The position numbers and the translations under genes were made by a program. From contig JASVEC010000032.1 in the NCBI GenBank assembly GCA_030770535.1, forward strand, positions 186,001 through 250,000: DNA of 64,000 bases. Reading direction: 5' to 3'. This DNA is from Batkoa obscura (taxonomy: Eukaryota; Entomophthoromycota; Entomophthoromycetes; Entomophthorales; Batkoaceae). Below, in pieces: positions 13,801 through 25,700 of this stretch (the first letter of the stretch is position 1; every line of letters starts with the position of its first letter). A model generated the notes under the pieces. That model made no database searches. It was not told the DNA's origin and saw only the letters and a program-made list of their open reading frames with translations.

Positions 13801-14735
13801 ACAAAACATCTCAAGCAATTAAAGACTTTAACAATGGTGAACAACTTCCATTGATGATCTTTGCTAACTGGCGTGGTTTCTCTGGTGGTCAACGTGATAT
13901 GTATTACGAAGTTCTTAAATATGGGTCTTATATTGTAGATGCTCTCACTCAATATAAACAACCCGTATTTGTTTATGTCATTCCAAATGGTGAACTTCGT
14001 GGTGGAGCTTGGGTAGTCTTAGATCCAACTATTAACGAAGATATGATGGAAATGTATGCTGATAAGAAATCCAGAGCTGGTGTACTCGAACCAGAAGGTA
14101 TCGTTGGTATTAAGTTCAGAAAACCACAGCTCCTTGAAACTATGGAGCGTCTTGATTCAATCTATAATGAACTCAAAAAGAAACTCAAATTATCTAAAGA
14201 TGATAAAGAAACTGCCGAATTACAAGCTCAGATTACAAAGAGAGAAGAGTTACTCTTACCAATTTATAACCAAGTAGCTGTTCAATTCGCTGATCTCCAT
14301 GATCGTTCTGGCAGAATGAAAGCTAAAGGAACCATTCGTGAAGAAATTGAATGGAAAACTTCACGTAGTTACTTCTACTGGCGCTTACGTGTCCGTTTAG
14401 CTGAAGAAAAACTTTACAACGACGTGCTTAAAGTCAGTCCTAAATTTTCTCGCCAACAACTTAAAAAGACTTTTGAACAATGGTATACAAGTAGCCTAAA
14501 TGTTTCAAATACTCCAATCAATGATGAAAGTTTGGCTAAATTCTTAGAGTCTGCTCCAAAGGGTGATTTCTTATCTCGTATTGGAAAACAATTATCTGAA
14601 AAGGTTGCTGAAGAGTTGCTAATAACTGCTGAACAATTCCCAGAAGCTGCTATGGATGGGTTTATTAAGGTGTTTGAAAAACTTACTCCTGAAGCAAGAA
14701 AAGCTGCTTTACAGAGATTAGCTTCCTTAAAATAA
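7853..14735 (+). CDS. acc1: Acetyl-CoA carboxylase, multidomain, with two micro-exons
   Basis: Makes malonyl-CoA from acetyl-CoA, the committed step of fatty-acid synthesis, in the cytosol. I read five exons: 7853-7883, 7931-8262, 8319-8326, 8395-8403 and 8453-14735. Together they give 2,220 residues, close to yeast Acc1. The start ATG at 7853 opens [11 protein letters not shown], which joins in frame to the conserved [10 protein letters not shown] and KVLIANNG segments. The 8-nt and 9-nt exons are needed to restore AVWAGWGHASENP, invariant in this family. Domains in order: biotin carboxylase (ATP-grasp loop EGGGGKG near residue 230), biotin carrier (EVMKM, biotinyl-lysine near 709), a long central region, then the carboxyltransferase domain (~1470-2150; [23 protein letters not shown]). 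Base composition of the long exon is clearly less AT-rich than its surroundings, as in a highly expressed gene. The identity is secure; the micro-exon edges rest on GT/AG signals plus protein conservation. Confidence 0.96.
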
Positions 14736-15951
14736 TTTTAATCTTCTCTGCTCCATATTTCAACTGCTACTACTTTTTTATTTTATGAATTAAATATATA
14801 TCCCGTTTTAAACATTTTTTTTTTCTTGAAAAGTTTATAGACCTTAATTTTTTTCTGAAAATTAGAAAACTATGTGAAAGACCAAAGAGGTAAAGTATTT
14901 TGAAGATATTACTTATTTATTAAAATATTATATCAATTAGTATATTGTATTAAAAGTAACTTTATCTCTATTTTACTATTTATTATTTTTACTATTTTTA
15001 TTTATATTATATTTGATTATTATTTGATTATTTTTTACTATTTTTATCCACCATGGAATTTAAAAAACGTTTGGGTAAATTCTAAAACTAAAAATGTCCA
15101 TGATACAGCTTCTGCAACTCTACTGTGATCTAATTTGTGAGATTTTTAGTGTCATTCATTTATTTGTCTAATTTTTTAAAGTCTCAATTCTAGTTTCTTC
15201 TTGATTTTGGCAAAGGTTTATCCTTAAATGAACAATTAGTCAAATCACAATAGAGTTGCAGCAATTGCAATAGTAACAAAAAAGTTCAAGCTGTAAATCA
15301 AAATACTAGGTGATTTATCAGTTGACCATTAAACTAATATAACCATTGTTATATAGTTGTTCTTCATAGAACCTTTATATTACTATAGCTTTTATTTTTT
15401 AATATAATAATATTTTCATTGACTTGTTGCAACTTTGTATTTTGAGTAATTAGTGCCACAAAATTAAATAACTACTTAACATTTGTCAAAGGAAACATCG
15501 TAATAGTATTTATATTATGAAGTTTTATTATGAGTCAAGGGATTAGCTTTAGAACAAGTTATATCTAATCAAATTACTTTAGGCGTTTTGCGATTTTAAT
15601 TGGAAAACCCGAAGGTAACTCTTTTAAGAAATTATTTGACTTTACATTATATTATTGTTATAATCAAAGTAAAAATGTATACTAATTTTGTATTGTTTGA
15701 TACCACTTGAGATCTCTATAAATAACAAGTTACCAAGAAATCAATAAATTATAAGCAAAATATCGTTGAATATAGAATAATAATGATAGTTTATCCCTAA
15801 CTTAATCTCTCTAGAAATTTTATAAGCATGAAAAGAGGCCAATTGCAGGATTTGAATAATTATAAAATTCGATAGGTTTCATTTGTTCAAAGTGTGCAAA
15901 TAGAAGCTTAAATTAAGTTGATTTAAAATTACAGCACTCATTTTTTAGATA
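14736..15951. other. AT-rich spacer with an imperfect inverted repeat
   Basis: No gene seen. 14975-15050 is low-complexity TTTTTACTATT-like sequence. 15112-15261 contains an inverted pair of CTGCAACTCTAYTGTGAT arms, annotated separately. Confidence 0.6.
15112..15294. repeat. Inverted-repeat element shared with 56.2 kb
   Basis: The left arm (15112-15137) reads CTGCAACTCTACTGTGATC and the right arm (15241-15261) is its near reverse complement. The same arms, similar spacing and some flanking sequence (AATAGTAAC..TTCAAGC) recur at 56163-56345. Probably a second, older family of small inverted-repeat element. Confidence 0.5.
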
Positions 15952-17652
15952 ATGACTAAACAAACTTTACATGAAGACATAAACAAAAAAGAGAGTGAAG
16001 AAATACAATTCAAATATTTTGTGCCTTTAAATAAGAGACCAGTAAAATCAAAGCCTATTTGGAAGAAGGATGGAAAGCATAGTACATTTAAGGTTGAAAT
16101 TTCTAGACCTGAAGACAATCAAAAAGATATACAAAACATGAAAAATAAAAGCCTCAAACTTGTATTCTCTCAAAAAAATGTCAAGGTGATAACAACTTTA
16201 CCCAAAAGTATGAGTGCTACTATAAACAATTGGAAGGCTATTTCAATGTACCAGTCTATGCTTAAAGCTCAGCCTACAACTAAAGATCAATTATGGGTTC
16301 GAAAAGATGGGACTTTTGACTACTTTGGATGGAGCCCACTTGGACATATCATTGTAGCTTATTTATCAGTCCACTTAAAAGTCAAAAAGGAAAAACAAGT
16401 AATAAGTATAAATTTAGATAACTTTCAAAAGGAACAAGTGGTGAGGATTATACGCGCCAGAGATTTAAGTAATGATTGGTTTGAAAATCTTGCTATTGAT
16501 GCTTACTTTGAATATTTTCACTATTATTTACCAATTGTAGAAGAAGAAAGGGTTCGTATAAAAAATAACTCTTTACTAAAAAGAGTCGTTATATCAATAG
16601 GCTATAACTATATTATAAACAACAAATTACAAGACGAAGTTTTTAATTTACTAGATGCTGCTTTGTTAAATATGCTAAGTAAATACTACTTTGTTCCAAA
16701 CATTGATACAGTTACTTCCCTTATACTTATATCCAATTTTCAGGCATTAAGATTTCATAGGACAAAAGTTTGGATTTATATAAATAGCGCAATCGGCTTA
16801 AGTTGTCTACTTGGATTAAACAGGCCATCTCCGAAGATGTTGAAGCTTTCAAAATCTCAGATAAGGCACCGTTGCCACCAATGGTGGACTTGCTGTATAC
16901 AAGACAAAGCTTTCGCTTTAACCTTAAATAGGCCCATGTCAATTTCTCCAGATGGCTGGCGTATTCCATATCCTAAATACGAAATTTATAAAAAACAGCC
17001 CCATTTTCCGGATTATCAAGCAGAAAAAGAAATCAAACACTTTGCTTCTTTAGTTAATTTGAAAGGAATGGCTCAAATATCAGAAATAGGAGGAATCATC
17101 AAGCTTGAGTTTAATTCAGACAAAGCAAAATCAAACCTACTTGAAAGGAAATTGGAGCAAATTTTAGCAAAGCTACAATTATGCAAGAGCCTGTATGTTA
17201 AAGAAATGACGGAAGTTTATTGTAACCAGCCTAAATGGGTGTTTGATATCTGTCATAAGTTCCTACTATCGCACTCTATAATCCATAATGATATAGTAAT
17301 TGAAACTATCAATTCATTCAATCGCATCTGTGGTGCTGAAATGGCAAAAAAATATGAGAAAAAGTATCTTGAAGCAGCTGCTTCTGTAATTATAGCTTGC
17401 GAAAGTTTAGGAGAATCATTTTTTAAATATGGTAGGCTATTTAGGTTTATATGCTTAAGTACTGCAACGGTAGTTTTTGCTAAAAAATTCTGCTATGAAG
17501 ATATAGGGAAGAAAGACGAAAACATTCCATTTGATGTACAGAGTTATCTTAAAAAAGGGCTTGTGATACTAGAAAAATCTAAAGTATACTATCCAATTAC
17601 CTCCTATGCTTTAAATTTAATTTATTCTTTACTGAAACCCAACAAAAAATGA
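15952..17652 (+). CDS. Fungal-specific transcription factor (MHR) domain protein without a zinc cluster
   Basis: An intronless 566-residue protein. Residues ~185-360 look like the 'middle homology region' of fungal Zn2Cys6 regulators: YFEYFHYYLPIVEEE, then LLNMLSKYYFV, FQALRFHRTKVWIYINSAIG, LLGLNRPS, and RHRCHQWWTCCIQDKAFA followed by LNRPMSISPDGW. That segment usually supports ligand response or regulation in the nucleus. The N-terminal ~130 residues are Lys/Arg-rich but contain no CxxC pairs, so the Zn2Cys6 DNA-binding cluster is absent from this frame, and I found no upstream exon supplying it. It may be a regulator lacking its own DNA-binding domain, or its first exon may be missed. The direct target or ligand cannot be told. 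Confidence 0.75.
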   Translation: MTKQTLHEDINKKESEEIQFKYFVPLNKRPVKSKPIWKKDGKHSTFKVEISRPEDNQKDIQNMKNKSLKLVFSQKNVKVITTLPKSMSATINNWKAISMYQSMLKAQPTTKDQLWVRKDGTFDYFGWSPLGHIIVAYLSVHLKVKKEKQVISINLDNFQKEQVVRIIRARDLSNDWFENLAIDAYFEYFHYYLPIVEEERVRIKNNSLLKRVVISIGYNYIINNKLQDEVFNLLDAALLNMLSKYYFVPNIDTVTSLILISNFQALRFHRTKVWIYINSAIGLSCLLGLNRPSPKMLKLSKSQIRHRCHQWWTCCIQDKAFALTLNRPMSISPDGWRIPYPKYEIYKKQPHFPDYQAEKEIKHFASLVNLKGMAQISEIGGIIKLEFNSDKAKSNLLERKLEQILAKLQLCKSLYVKEMTEVYCNQPKWVFDICHKFLLSHSIIHNDIVIETINSFNRICGAEMAKKYEKKYLEAAASVIIACESLGESFFKYGRLFRFICLSTATVVFAKKFCYEDIGKKDENIPFDVQSYLKKGLVILEKSKVYYPITSYALNLIYSLLKPNKK

Positions 17653-18030
17653 TCATTATTAATTTGCTTATCGCTATTGCCAAGTGTAAATATATATCCT
17701 CTTTTTATGTATAATTATTATAACTTTATTAATAAACACCCTTACTTTTAGCATCCATTTAAAAATAAAAGATACTCTAATTTTGAACTTGTTTAATAGC
17801 GATTTAGAAATATGTTAGCTGTTATTACTTTGAATTATACATAATAGCTTTATACTTTTAAGTAAATATTACCAAACATCTAAAAATAATATTTACTGAT
17901 ATCTAATACTTCATCCATTCTCAATTCTAATAAATTCATATACTCTTGAATTTTTCTTAAATTATTTGCAAAATATGCAGCTATTAATTTTAAATTTTGG
18001 TTCATTTGATTTTTGATCTTTTCGAAAAAA
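17653..18030. other. AT-rich spacer
   Basis: 378 bp between the transcription-factor-like gene and NOP14. Nothing recognisable apart from A/T-rich DNA; it presumably holds the NOP14 promoter. Confidence 0.5.
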
Positions 18031-21000
18031 ATGGGTAAAAGTGCACCAAGTGGAAAAGAGAAAGGTGGTAAATCATCGGCCTTAAAGCGTTTGAAGGCTA
18101 GTTTAAAGGAAGCTGGAGTGATAGGGCCTGGAGGAAGGAACCGAGGGAGCCAAACCAAGAAACAGAGACAATCTTCCAACACCTTAGAGGCTGGTAAAAA
18201 TAAAAAAGGGGAAAAGTTATCCTTAATTAAAGACGCTTTCAATCCGTTTGAAATCAAAACATCCAAAAATAAATATGAGATTATTGGAAGAAGTGTAAAG
18301 GGTGTAAGTGGGAGACCAACATTATCTAAGCAGGTAGGAATCGATAATCGTAAAAAAACGTTATTGAAAGAGTATAATAATAAAAATCGAACTGGTACCA
18401 TCATCGATAGACGTTTTGGTGAAAATGATGCTACAATGACCCCAGAAGAAAAGATGTTGGAACGTTATACCAGGGAAAAACAAGTAATTTACTTTATAAT
18501 TAACAAACTAGAAATTAATTTTATTAGAAAAAAGTTCGAAACTCTTCTGTTTTTAATTTGGAAGATGATACTGAGTTACAGTTGACACACATGGGCCAAT
18601 CTTTAGCCGAAATAGATGATTTTGATGAACCTATACCATCAGATGAAGATGATATTGGTGGCATAGATAAATATACAGTTCATAACGCTCATTTTGGTGG
18701 TTTTGACCCAGAAAAAAGTGAACAGGTATAATATATATATGTATTTATTTTATAATTAAATCTTTTAGGATGATGGAAGACCTAAATCAAAAGCGGAAGT
18801 TATGAAAGAAGTTATAGCTAAAAGTAAATTCTATAAGGTATAAAAGATATTTTTTACACACGATCATTTATTTATAATTATTTTAGCATGAGAAACAAAA
18901 GTTGAAAGAGGATGATGAGAAAATCCGTCAAGAATTAGATAATGAGTTAGACGATATCAAATCATTACTGTTTTCAGCACAGCCATCAGAACCAGCAGTT
19001 AAACGTAAGCCATTAGAATCCCAAAACTCGATGTTTAAAGTAACTTTTAACATTATTTTTTCAACCCGTTTTTAATTAATTATAATAGAAAACGAGTATT
19101 TTTAGTAAAAATGAAAATGACACTTTTGATGAAAATAGACCTGAAGATTATGATAAATTTGTTAGAGAATTAGCTTATGATCAAAAAGCTCAAGCCACTG
19201 ATCGTACAAAGACTGAAGAGGAAGTAGCTTTAGAAGAAAAGATTAAATTAGAAAAAGCAGAGGTAATTGATATTAAAAATGATTATATTTTATTTTAAAT
19301 ATTTATAGCGTCATCGTTTACGTCGTATGCAAGGTCTTGATTCTGAAAGTGAAGATGAAGGCATCAATTCTCGTAAAAAATCTCGTCGTGCTGGTCAAGG
19401 TGATGATCTTGATGATGATTTTGTAACAGAGGAAGATGGTACTTTTGGTCTAGGTGAAGGTGTAAAAATCAGAGAGATCAACCCAAGCCAAAAAGATGAA
19501 GAGAATGACGAGAGCGATGATGAAGAAGAGACAGGAGATGAAGAAGAAGAAGAGGAGGAAGAGGAAGAAGAAGAAGAAGACTATGAAGAAGAACAGGAGG
19601 AAGAGGAAGAGGAAGAGGAGGAAGAGGAAGTTTCCGACCAAGGCTCTGATCTTGAATCTGATCTTGAGAATGACCAATCAGTTAATAACAATGATCAGAT
19701 AAAGAAAAAGCATAAGGTGGACCCAAAAATTAGTGAAGAAGCAGCGAAAGAATTACCTTATACCTTTCCTTTACCACAAGAACATGAGTCATTAATTAAC
19801 TTGGTTGGAAAAAGAGACGTTAAAGATCATGCGGCATTCTTGAAGCGTGCTAGAGTATTATATCATCCAAAACTTGGAGCAGAAAATAAGGAAAAAATGG
19901 AAGTATTCCTTTTGGTGATACTAGAACATTTAGTTTACTTAGGAGATGATGAAGAATCATTAAACAAAGAACTCATAAATGTATATATGAAAAACTTTGT
20001 CGAATTGGCTATAATAATCCCAGATATTGCTTCAAAGGTTAGCATAAAATTCCTAAATGAAGTTCATGAAGAGTTTAAGGATCAGTTAACTCAAACGAGC
20101 CGAAATCCTTCTACTCCAAGCCCAGGGCAGCTTTTGGTATTCTCTGTATTTACTCAACTCTTTTCAGTATCTGATTTTTACCATGCTGTTATTTCGCCCA
20201 TGTTACTTTTATTTGGGCAAATGTTGCTTCAAGTTGACATTTTATCACCAATATGCTTAGCTAGATCCCTTTACATCATTGGTCTTTTTTATGAGGTATT
20301 TTTTTAAATATTATTACAACAAAATCTAATTTTCCAGGTTGTTTCAAGCTCAAAACGCTTTGTCCCAGAAGCTTTAGGCTGTTTATACACTATTTTAGCC
20401 TTTGTTGCTCCAGAAGATACAAGAAAATCTATTGAAGCTATGAATGACGTGTTTTTCAATCGATTCCAAATTGAAAATAATAATCTTTATAAAAAGTTAA
20501 ACAAGATTACTAAAGAGGTGTATTCCAAATTTACATTCTCTGATGGTGATAGTGAAGCATTGAAATACAAACTAAAGTTTAGCGAATTATCGCTCGATAC
20601 CAAAGATCCTCTTGTTTACTCTACAGAATTTATGTAAAGAATTATCTATTTTAAATAGCTTTTATTAATTATTTTTAGTACAACTTTATTAGTAGTGACA
20701 TTAAGAAATGTTAAAAAATTCGCAGATTTGAACGGCCATCACTCTGGTCCATTGGCTGGTTTCCCAGAAGCTTTTGAATCTTTTATAAAGATTATTTCTA
20801 AGTTTGAAGAATCAACTCAAGTATCAGATGACCTTAAGGTAAATAGCTATTTTGATTATTTTGGTAAAAATCAAATTCAAAAATTAATTTAAATTAGACT
20901 TTAATTAAAGGCCATAAAGAACATGTCCAAACTTATATTACCCGTTGTTTGAGTTCCCGCCGTCCACTTCAATTACAAAATCACAAAGCATTGGCCATTA

Positions 21001-21293
21001 AAACCTTATTGCCTAAATTTGAAGCAGAATACTCATTGGATAAACATTATCTTCCAGAAGATGAGAATAAAGAGCTTACTAAACTACGCCGTCAACATAA
21101 ACGTGAATTTAAGGGAGCAATAAGAGAGTTACGTAAAGATACTCAATTCTTAGCTAGAGAAAAACTAAAGAATATCAAAGAGAAGGATGCTGCTTATAAA
21201 GAAAAGATTAAAGGCATTATGGGCGAACTTGCTAATAATCAAGGTGATGAGCACAAGTTTAATTATGAAAAGAAATACAAGCGTGGGAAATAA
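18031..21293 (+). CDS. nop14: Nucleolar protein 14 (SSU processome), nine exons
   Basis: Needed for 18S rRNA maturation and 40S subunit assembly in the nucleolus. Exons I infer: 18031-18483, 18528-18725, 18769-18837, 18887-19039, 19089-19262, 19309-20295, 20338-20633, 20679-20838, 20898-21293, all with GT/AG edges and consistent phase; the product is about 961 residues. Family signatures: DAFNPFEIKTSKNKYE near the N-terminus, RRFGENDATMTPEEKMLERY, LTHMGQSL, RPEDYDKFVRELAYD and, near the end, a basic stretch RRQHKREFKGAIRELRKD. A long Asp/Glu run (19490-19640) interrupts the middle; acidic tracts are usual here but this one is long, and makes the protein bigger than yeast Nop14 (about 810). 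The ATG at 18031 is used because MGKSAPSG is followed directly by the conserved basic helix. Introns are 41-59 nt. Confidence 0.93.
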
Positions 21294-21808
21294 GGTAGTA
21301 AGTTAAGGTTTTGTAATATCATTGATGAAAAAAGATGGATTGAATCGATTTTTCGTTTTTCGTTTTATTTGAGTATAGATATTAATAAAGAGTATAGAAT
21401 ATATTTATAAATTGTTTATACCATATTATATTAGTTTTTCCATTGTTTTGACTGTAACCAATAAAACGTTTGATCTTTGATAAATACTTAGTACCATGCT
21501 ATTGTAGTAATGTCATTTGTATTCGATCCAAATTATTGCTTATAGCTGTTTGTAGTTAGTCATAAAACCATTCAAAATTTTTAAATAATAATTTAGAAAT
21601 AGCTATATTCTAGCATAGTTTAAAAGTCCTGTCTCATTATAGTTATATAAAACTAAGTATTAATAAACATTAATTTTAGTTTACATTTTATTTATTATTA
21701 CATTGAGAAACAATAGCCATATAAATCCACAGTAATCTTTCAAATTATTCATTTCCTTTTAAACTATCTTTATTTAATAAACTAAACTATCAAAATAAAC
21801 CTTAACTC
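21294..21808. other. Spacer between two convergent genes
   Basis: 515 bp of A/T-rich DNA between the 3' ends of nop14 (plus) and the GON7-like gene (minus). No gene or repeat recognised; it must contain both transcript ends. Confidence 0.5.
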
Positions 21809-22081
21809 TTAGTTTCCAACCTTAACTTTTTTACTACCATCATCCGTAGGTGCCATTTCAATTTGAGCTAAGTATTCTTCTTCGTCCTCTTCAGCTATTT
21901 CGTCTACTTCTTCTTCAACTTGGTCAGGGGACTGGTTGATTAATTCGGTAAGTTTATCATTAATGAGTTTTTGAAAATTGAGTATTGAAGTCACGTTGCC
22001 CTCGTCTTTGCTTAAAGTTTCTTCAATTTGGAATTCTTGGTCTTCATCACCAGCACTAACCTTGTATATGGCTTTTAACAT
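21809..22081 (-). CDS. gon7: Small acidic protein, probably the KEOPS/EKC subunit Gon7
   Basis: 90 residues. It begins MLKAIYKVSAGDEDQEFQIE, has a helix-like middle (ILNFQKLINDKLTELINQ) and a long acidic tail (EEEVDEIAEEDEEEY). This layout, a short beta-hairpin start, one amphipathic 'K(L/M)NDxLTEL' helix and a disordered acidic end, matches human GON7, whose recalled sequence has a similar VTELF helix and DEDLDGDDEDD-type tail. Gon7 binds the Kae1 end of the KEOPS complex, which makes t6A in tRNAs. The similarity is in pattern and length more than in identity, so the symbol is tentative. Its 5' flank carries a foldback repeat beginning 57 bp upstream of the ATG. Confidence 0.55.
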   Translation of the reverse strand: MLKAIYKVSAGDEDQEFQIEETLSKDEGNVTSILNFQKLINDKLTELINQSPDQVEEEVDEIAEEDEEEYLAQIEMAPTDDGSKKVKVGN

Positions 22082-22787
22082 TTTGGATTGAAAGTTGAAG
22101 TGAAGTGGAAGTTCTGATTTTGATTATCAAATACCATTTCAAAAAACTTAACACAACCCAGTATGTGCTATTTTGGATTGAAATTTTGCAGACTGTTAGT
22201 TATTAATGATAATGATTAAGTTTTACAAAATGTGTTTTTCAATACATATCACATAGTTTAAAACTTCAATATTAGCAACTTGGTTGCTGAATTAAAAAGT
22301 AAACAAAAATAGTTCAAAATTTTAAATATATTAACCTTATTATATTTTCAAAATACGTTTTGTAAAACTTAATCATTATCATTAATAACTAACAGTCTGC
22401 AAAATTTCAATCCAAAATAGCACATACTGGGCTGTGTTAAGTTTTTTGGAATGATGTCTATTATTTTTAAAATTTTTGTCAAGATAAAAAATATTTTTAC
22501 AAGTTATATGGAAAATCTAATTTTTGAATACTGAAAAACAGTTTTTCAATATTTTAATCTTAAATCCATCCAATGCCATAATTTACAAATAAATCAAAGT
22601 AATAATCGACATTCAAAGTTAGAATGTTCAAATCAAGAAACTAAATATTTATATTCAGTTTGAAATAAAAGTAAATTTAAACGTTATTAAAATGAAAAAA
22701 CAAAATTAAATGTTATATTTGTTTATTATAAGCAGCCAAATAGATTATCTACAGTTAAATATGGAAAGAAAAAGCTTCAAGCTAGAT
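22082..22787. other. Spacer holding the foldback element
   Basis: 706 bp between the start of the GON7-like gene and the stop of eEF3, both on the minus strand. Almost half is the foldback repeat. The remainder is A/T-rich with nothing else recognised. Confidence 0.5.
22138..22451. repeat. Foldback (MITE-like) element with ~100-bp inverted arms
   Basis: Left arm 22138-22238 and right arm 22350-22451 are near-perfect reverse complements: the left starts TTCAAAAAACTTAACACA and the right ends TGTGTTAAGTTTTTTGGAA. The 110-bp centre is A/T-rich. It carries no coding sequence. It lies in the 5' flank of the GON7-like gene and downstream of eEF3. No clear target-site duplication was recognised. Confidence 0.85.
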
Positions 22788-25700
22788 TTAGATATCCCAG
22801 TCTTCTTCATCATCAGACAAAGCGACACCATTCTTCTTAGCAGCCTTCTTCTTCTTATCTAAAGCTTTCTTTTCTTTACGAGAAAGCTCCTTCTTTGGTT
22901 GTTTGACCTTAATTTCATTACCAAAAGCATCCTTGACAGTTTCAACAACCTTATGCTCAAGCTTCTCTTTAACAGCTGGTTGTTTACCACCTTCAACGGT
23001 AAGTCTACCATTATCAACAAACCATTTTTCTGGACATAATTTAACGAATTCAGTGTTATGGGTAATCATGATAACACCACCTTCGAAACAGTCCATAGCA
23101 TTAGCAAGAGCACCAAGAGAATCACGATCCAAGTAATTGGTAGGTTCGTCCATCACTAATAAATGAGGATGATCCCACATAGCAGCTGCTAATACAACCT
23201 TAACCTTTTGACCTCCAGAGAGACCACGAATACGAGAGTGAGTAGCAAATTCAGCATCAAGACCAACATCGGAAAGATGTTTTTGAATATTGGCTGAAGT
23301 AAGAGGACGAGCGTAAAGACCAGCACGAGCAGCTTCTTTATCATCGTAGGCTTGTACGATCTTTTGGAAACCCCATTGTTCAAGTTGATCACGAGGGATC
23401 CATACATTATCATCATAAGATTTACCAACCCATTTAATTTCATATTCGAAAGATTTCTTGAGTTTTCTACGTCCAAAGATGTTTTCAATTTGGTATTTTT
23501 CACCTTCATAGACAACAACCTTTTCCATTTGAATCTTATCTTCATCGGACATTTGACGAGTTTCCTTTTCTAACAATTCTCTATCTTCACCATATTGGTA
23601 ACGCCATTGAATATATTGATTAGGAGTTTTGTCAAGATGACGTTCTAAATGATGGAAAGCATGTTGTGCAACATAAGCAACACGTAACATAGGATGTTTC
23701 CATACTTCACCTTCAGTAGTATTCATTTCACCAGTTAAAATTTTAACAAGGGTAGATTTACCAGCACCGTTACGACCATGAATAACTACACGAGAAGAAA
23801 GAGAACATTGAAGCGACATATCATAAAGAATTTGACGATCGGTTCCTGGATAGGTAAAGTTAATTCCAGAAAGTTTAATAATAGCCTTATCTTTAGATTT
23901 AACACCTTCAAGGAAACCAGGAGTAGGGAAAGAGAATTTGACAGATGAAGCAGAGAGATCATAATAAGTTCTAGCTTCTGGAACTTTACGTACAAATTCT
24001 GAGAGATTACCTTTGTAAATCTTAAGCTTACGGTTTTCATAATGAATGAAACCAGTACATACATTCTCTAAGAAACCAGAGTCATGGGAAACAATGATGG
24101 AAGTGACATCTGGAAGAGAAGTAAGGTAATTTTCTAACCAAGCGACATTGGTAGTATCTAAATGATTGGTAGGTTCATCCAACATAAGAATATCTGGTTT
24201 AGCAAGAAGAGCACGGGAAAGTTCAACCTTCATCTTCCAACCACCAGAAAGAGAAGTTACTGGGTTAAGCATCATATCTTCACTGAATCCAACGGAAGCA
24301 AGAAGAGTCTTAACTTCTTCAACAGTATGAGCACCATTGTTACAGAGATAGTCAATTGGGTTGATATCAGAGTCATCACCTTGAAGGGAATGTTCAACAA
24401 AGACAGTCTTTAATTCATCTGGGGATGGGAAACCATCAAGTTGACCATTGGCAATAGCACGCATAAGAGTAGATTTACCAGCACCATTTGGACCACAAAG
24501 ACCATAACGACGACCTTTATAAAGCTTGAAACTAGTATTATTTAAAAGAATTAAAGCACCATAAGCAAGAGAGAAAGAACAGTCACAAAGGACAACACCA
24601 TCATCTTCTTCTTCAACTGGGGCAGTTTCTTTAAGAACACGTTCATGTTCAGCAACACAAAGCTTAAGGAAAGATTGACAAAGAGAATCGGTTTGATCTT
24701 TAAGAATCCAACTAAGATAAGGAGTAAAGATTTGAGAACTCCAATCTTCTAATTCAAAATTTTGAATATCTACTGATTGGACAGAAAGAGTAGCAGCATA
24801 ATTGACAGCAATCTTGACAAGTTTGTTATCTTCGATTGGAGAGCCAGTAGCTTGAGAAACGAGAGAAGCAAGAGTGGAACGAACCATTTCAGTACGTTTA
24901 GCAAAAGCTTCAGTAGCTGAAGATTTGTTACCACCAGCACCTACACGAAGAAGAGTAGCATGAGCACGTTTGACAACATTGACACACTCTGGGTCAGATA
25001 CTACTTCAATGGTTTTTTCAAGACCTGGAAGAAGTTTTGGTAAAAATTGCTCAGCATCAGCTGGGTTATCAACAAGTTTACACATGTTATCAATAATGAC
25101 AGCAGTGACACGCTTAATGGAAGTAAGACGTTCATTTAAACCACGAACTAAAAGAGGAACCATAATAGAAAGAGTTGGGGCTTCTACAGCACGTACAAAA
25201 GTGGTAGAACCAAGTTTGTAAATGGTTTCTGGAACTTGAGTTGGATCAGCGATACAGTTAATAAGATGAGGAAGGAAAGGTTCAATATCACCATTTCCTA
25301 CACATCCAGTAACTGAAGTCATACAAGCTTTAGCAGCAGTTTTAACTTGTGGTTTAGAATCCCACATAGCATCGGAGACAACTGGAAGGATATCCTTTAA
25401 GTTATCTTGTACTTGACGATGAGCAATAGTTGGAAGAGAAGCAATAAGGTTAAGAGAACCTTCTTTGGTTTGCCATTTCTTGTTGAGCTCAAGAGCTTCG
25501 AACAAAGTTGGGAGGATAGCCTTAACAGAGTTTGGAGAAAGAATAGAAATAAGGGCTTTGGTAGTTTCATCAGCAGCTTGACGAACAATGGTAACCTTGT
25601 CGGAAAGACATTCAAGGATATTGGTTAATACAGAAACAATGAAAGGTTCAGCGGGCTTGCCGACAGTGTTAATAATGGCAGTGTAAGTGTAAAGAGTTCC

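Noticed and set aside
17880-18404. 174-residue frame on the minus strand
   Set aside because: Mirror of the first NOP14 exon; hydrophobic composition comes from the complementary strand of a basic region.
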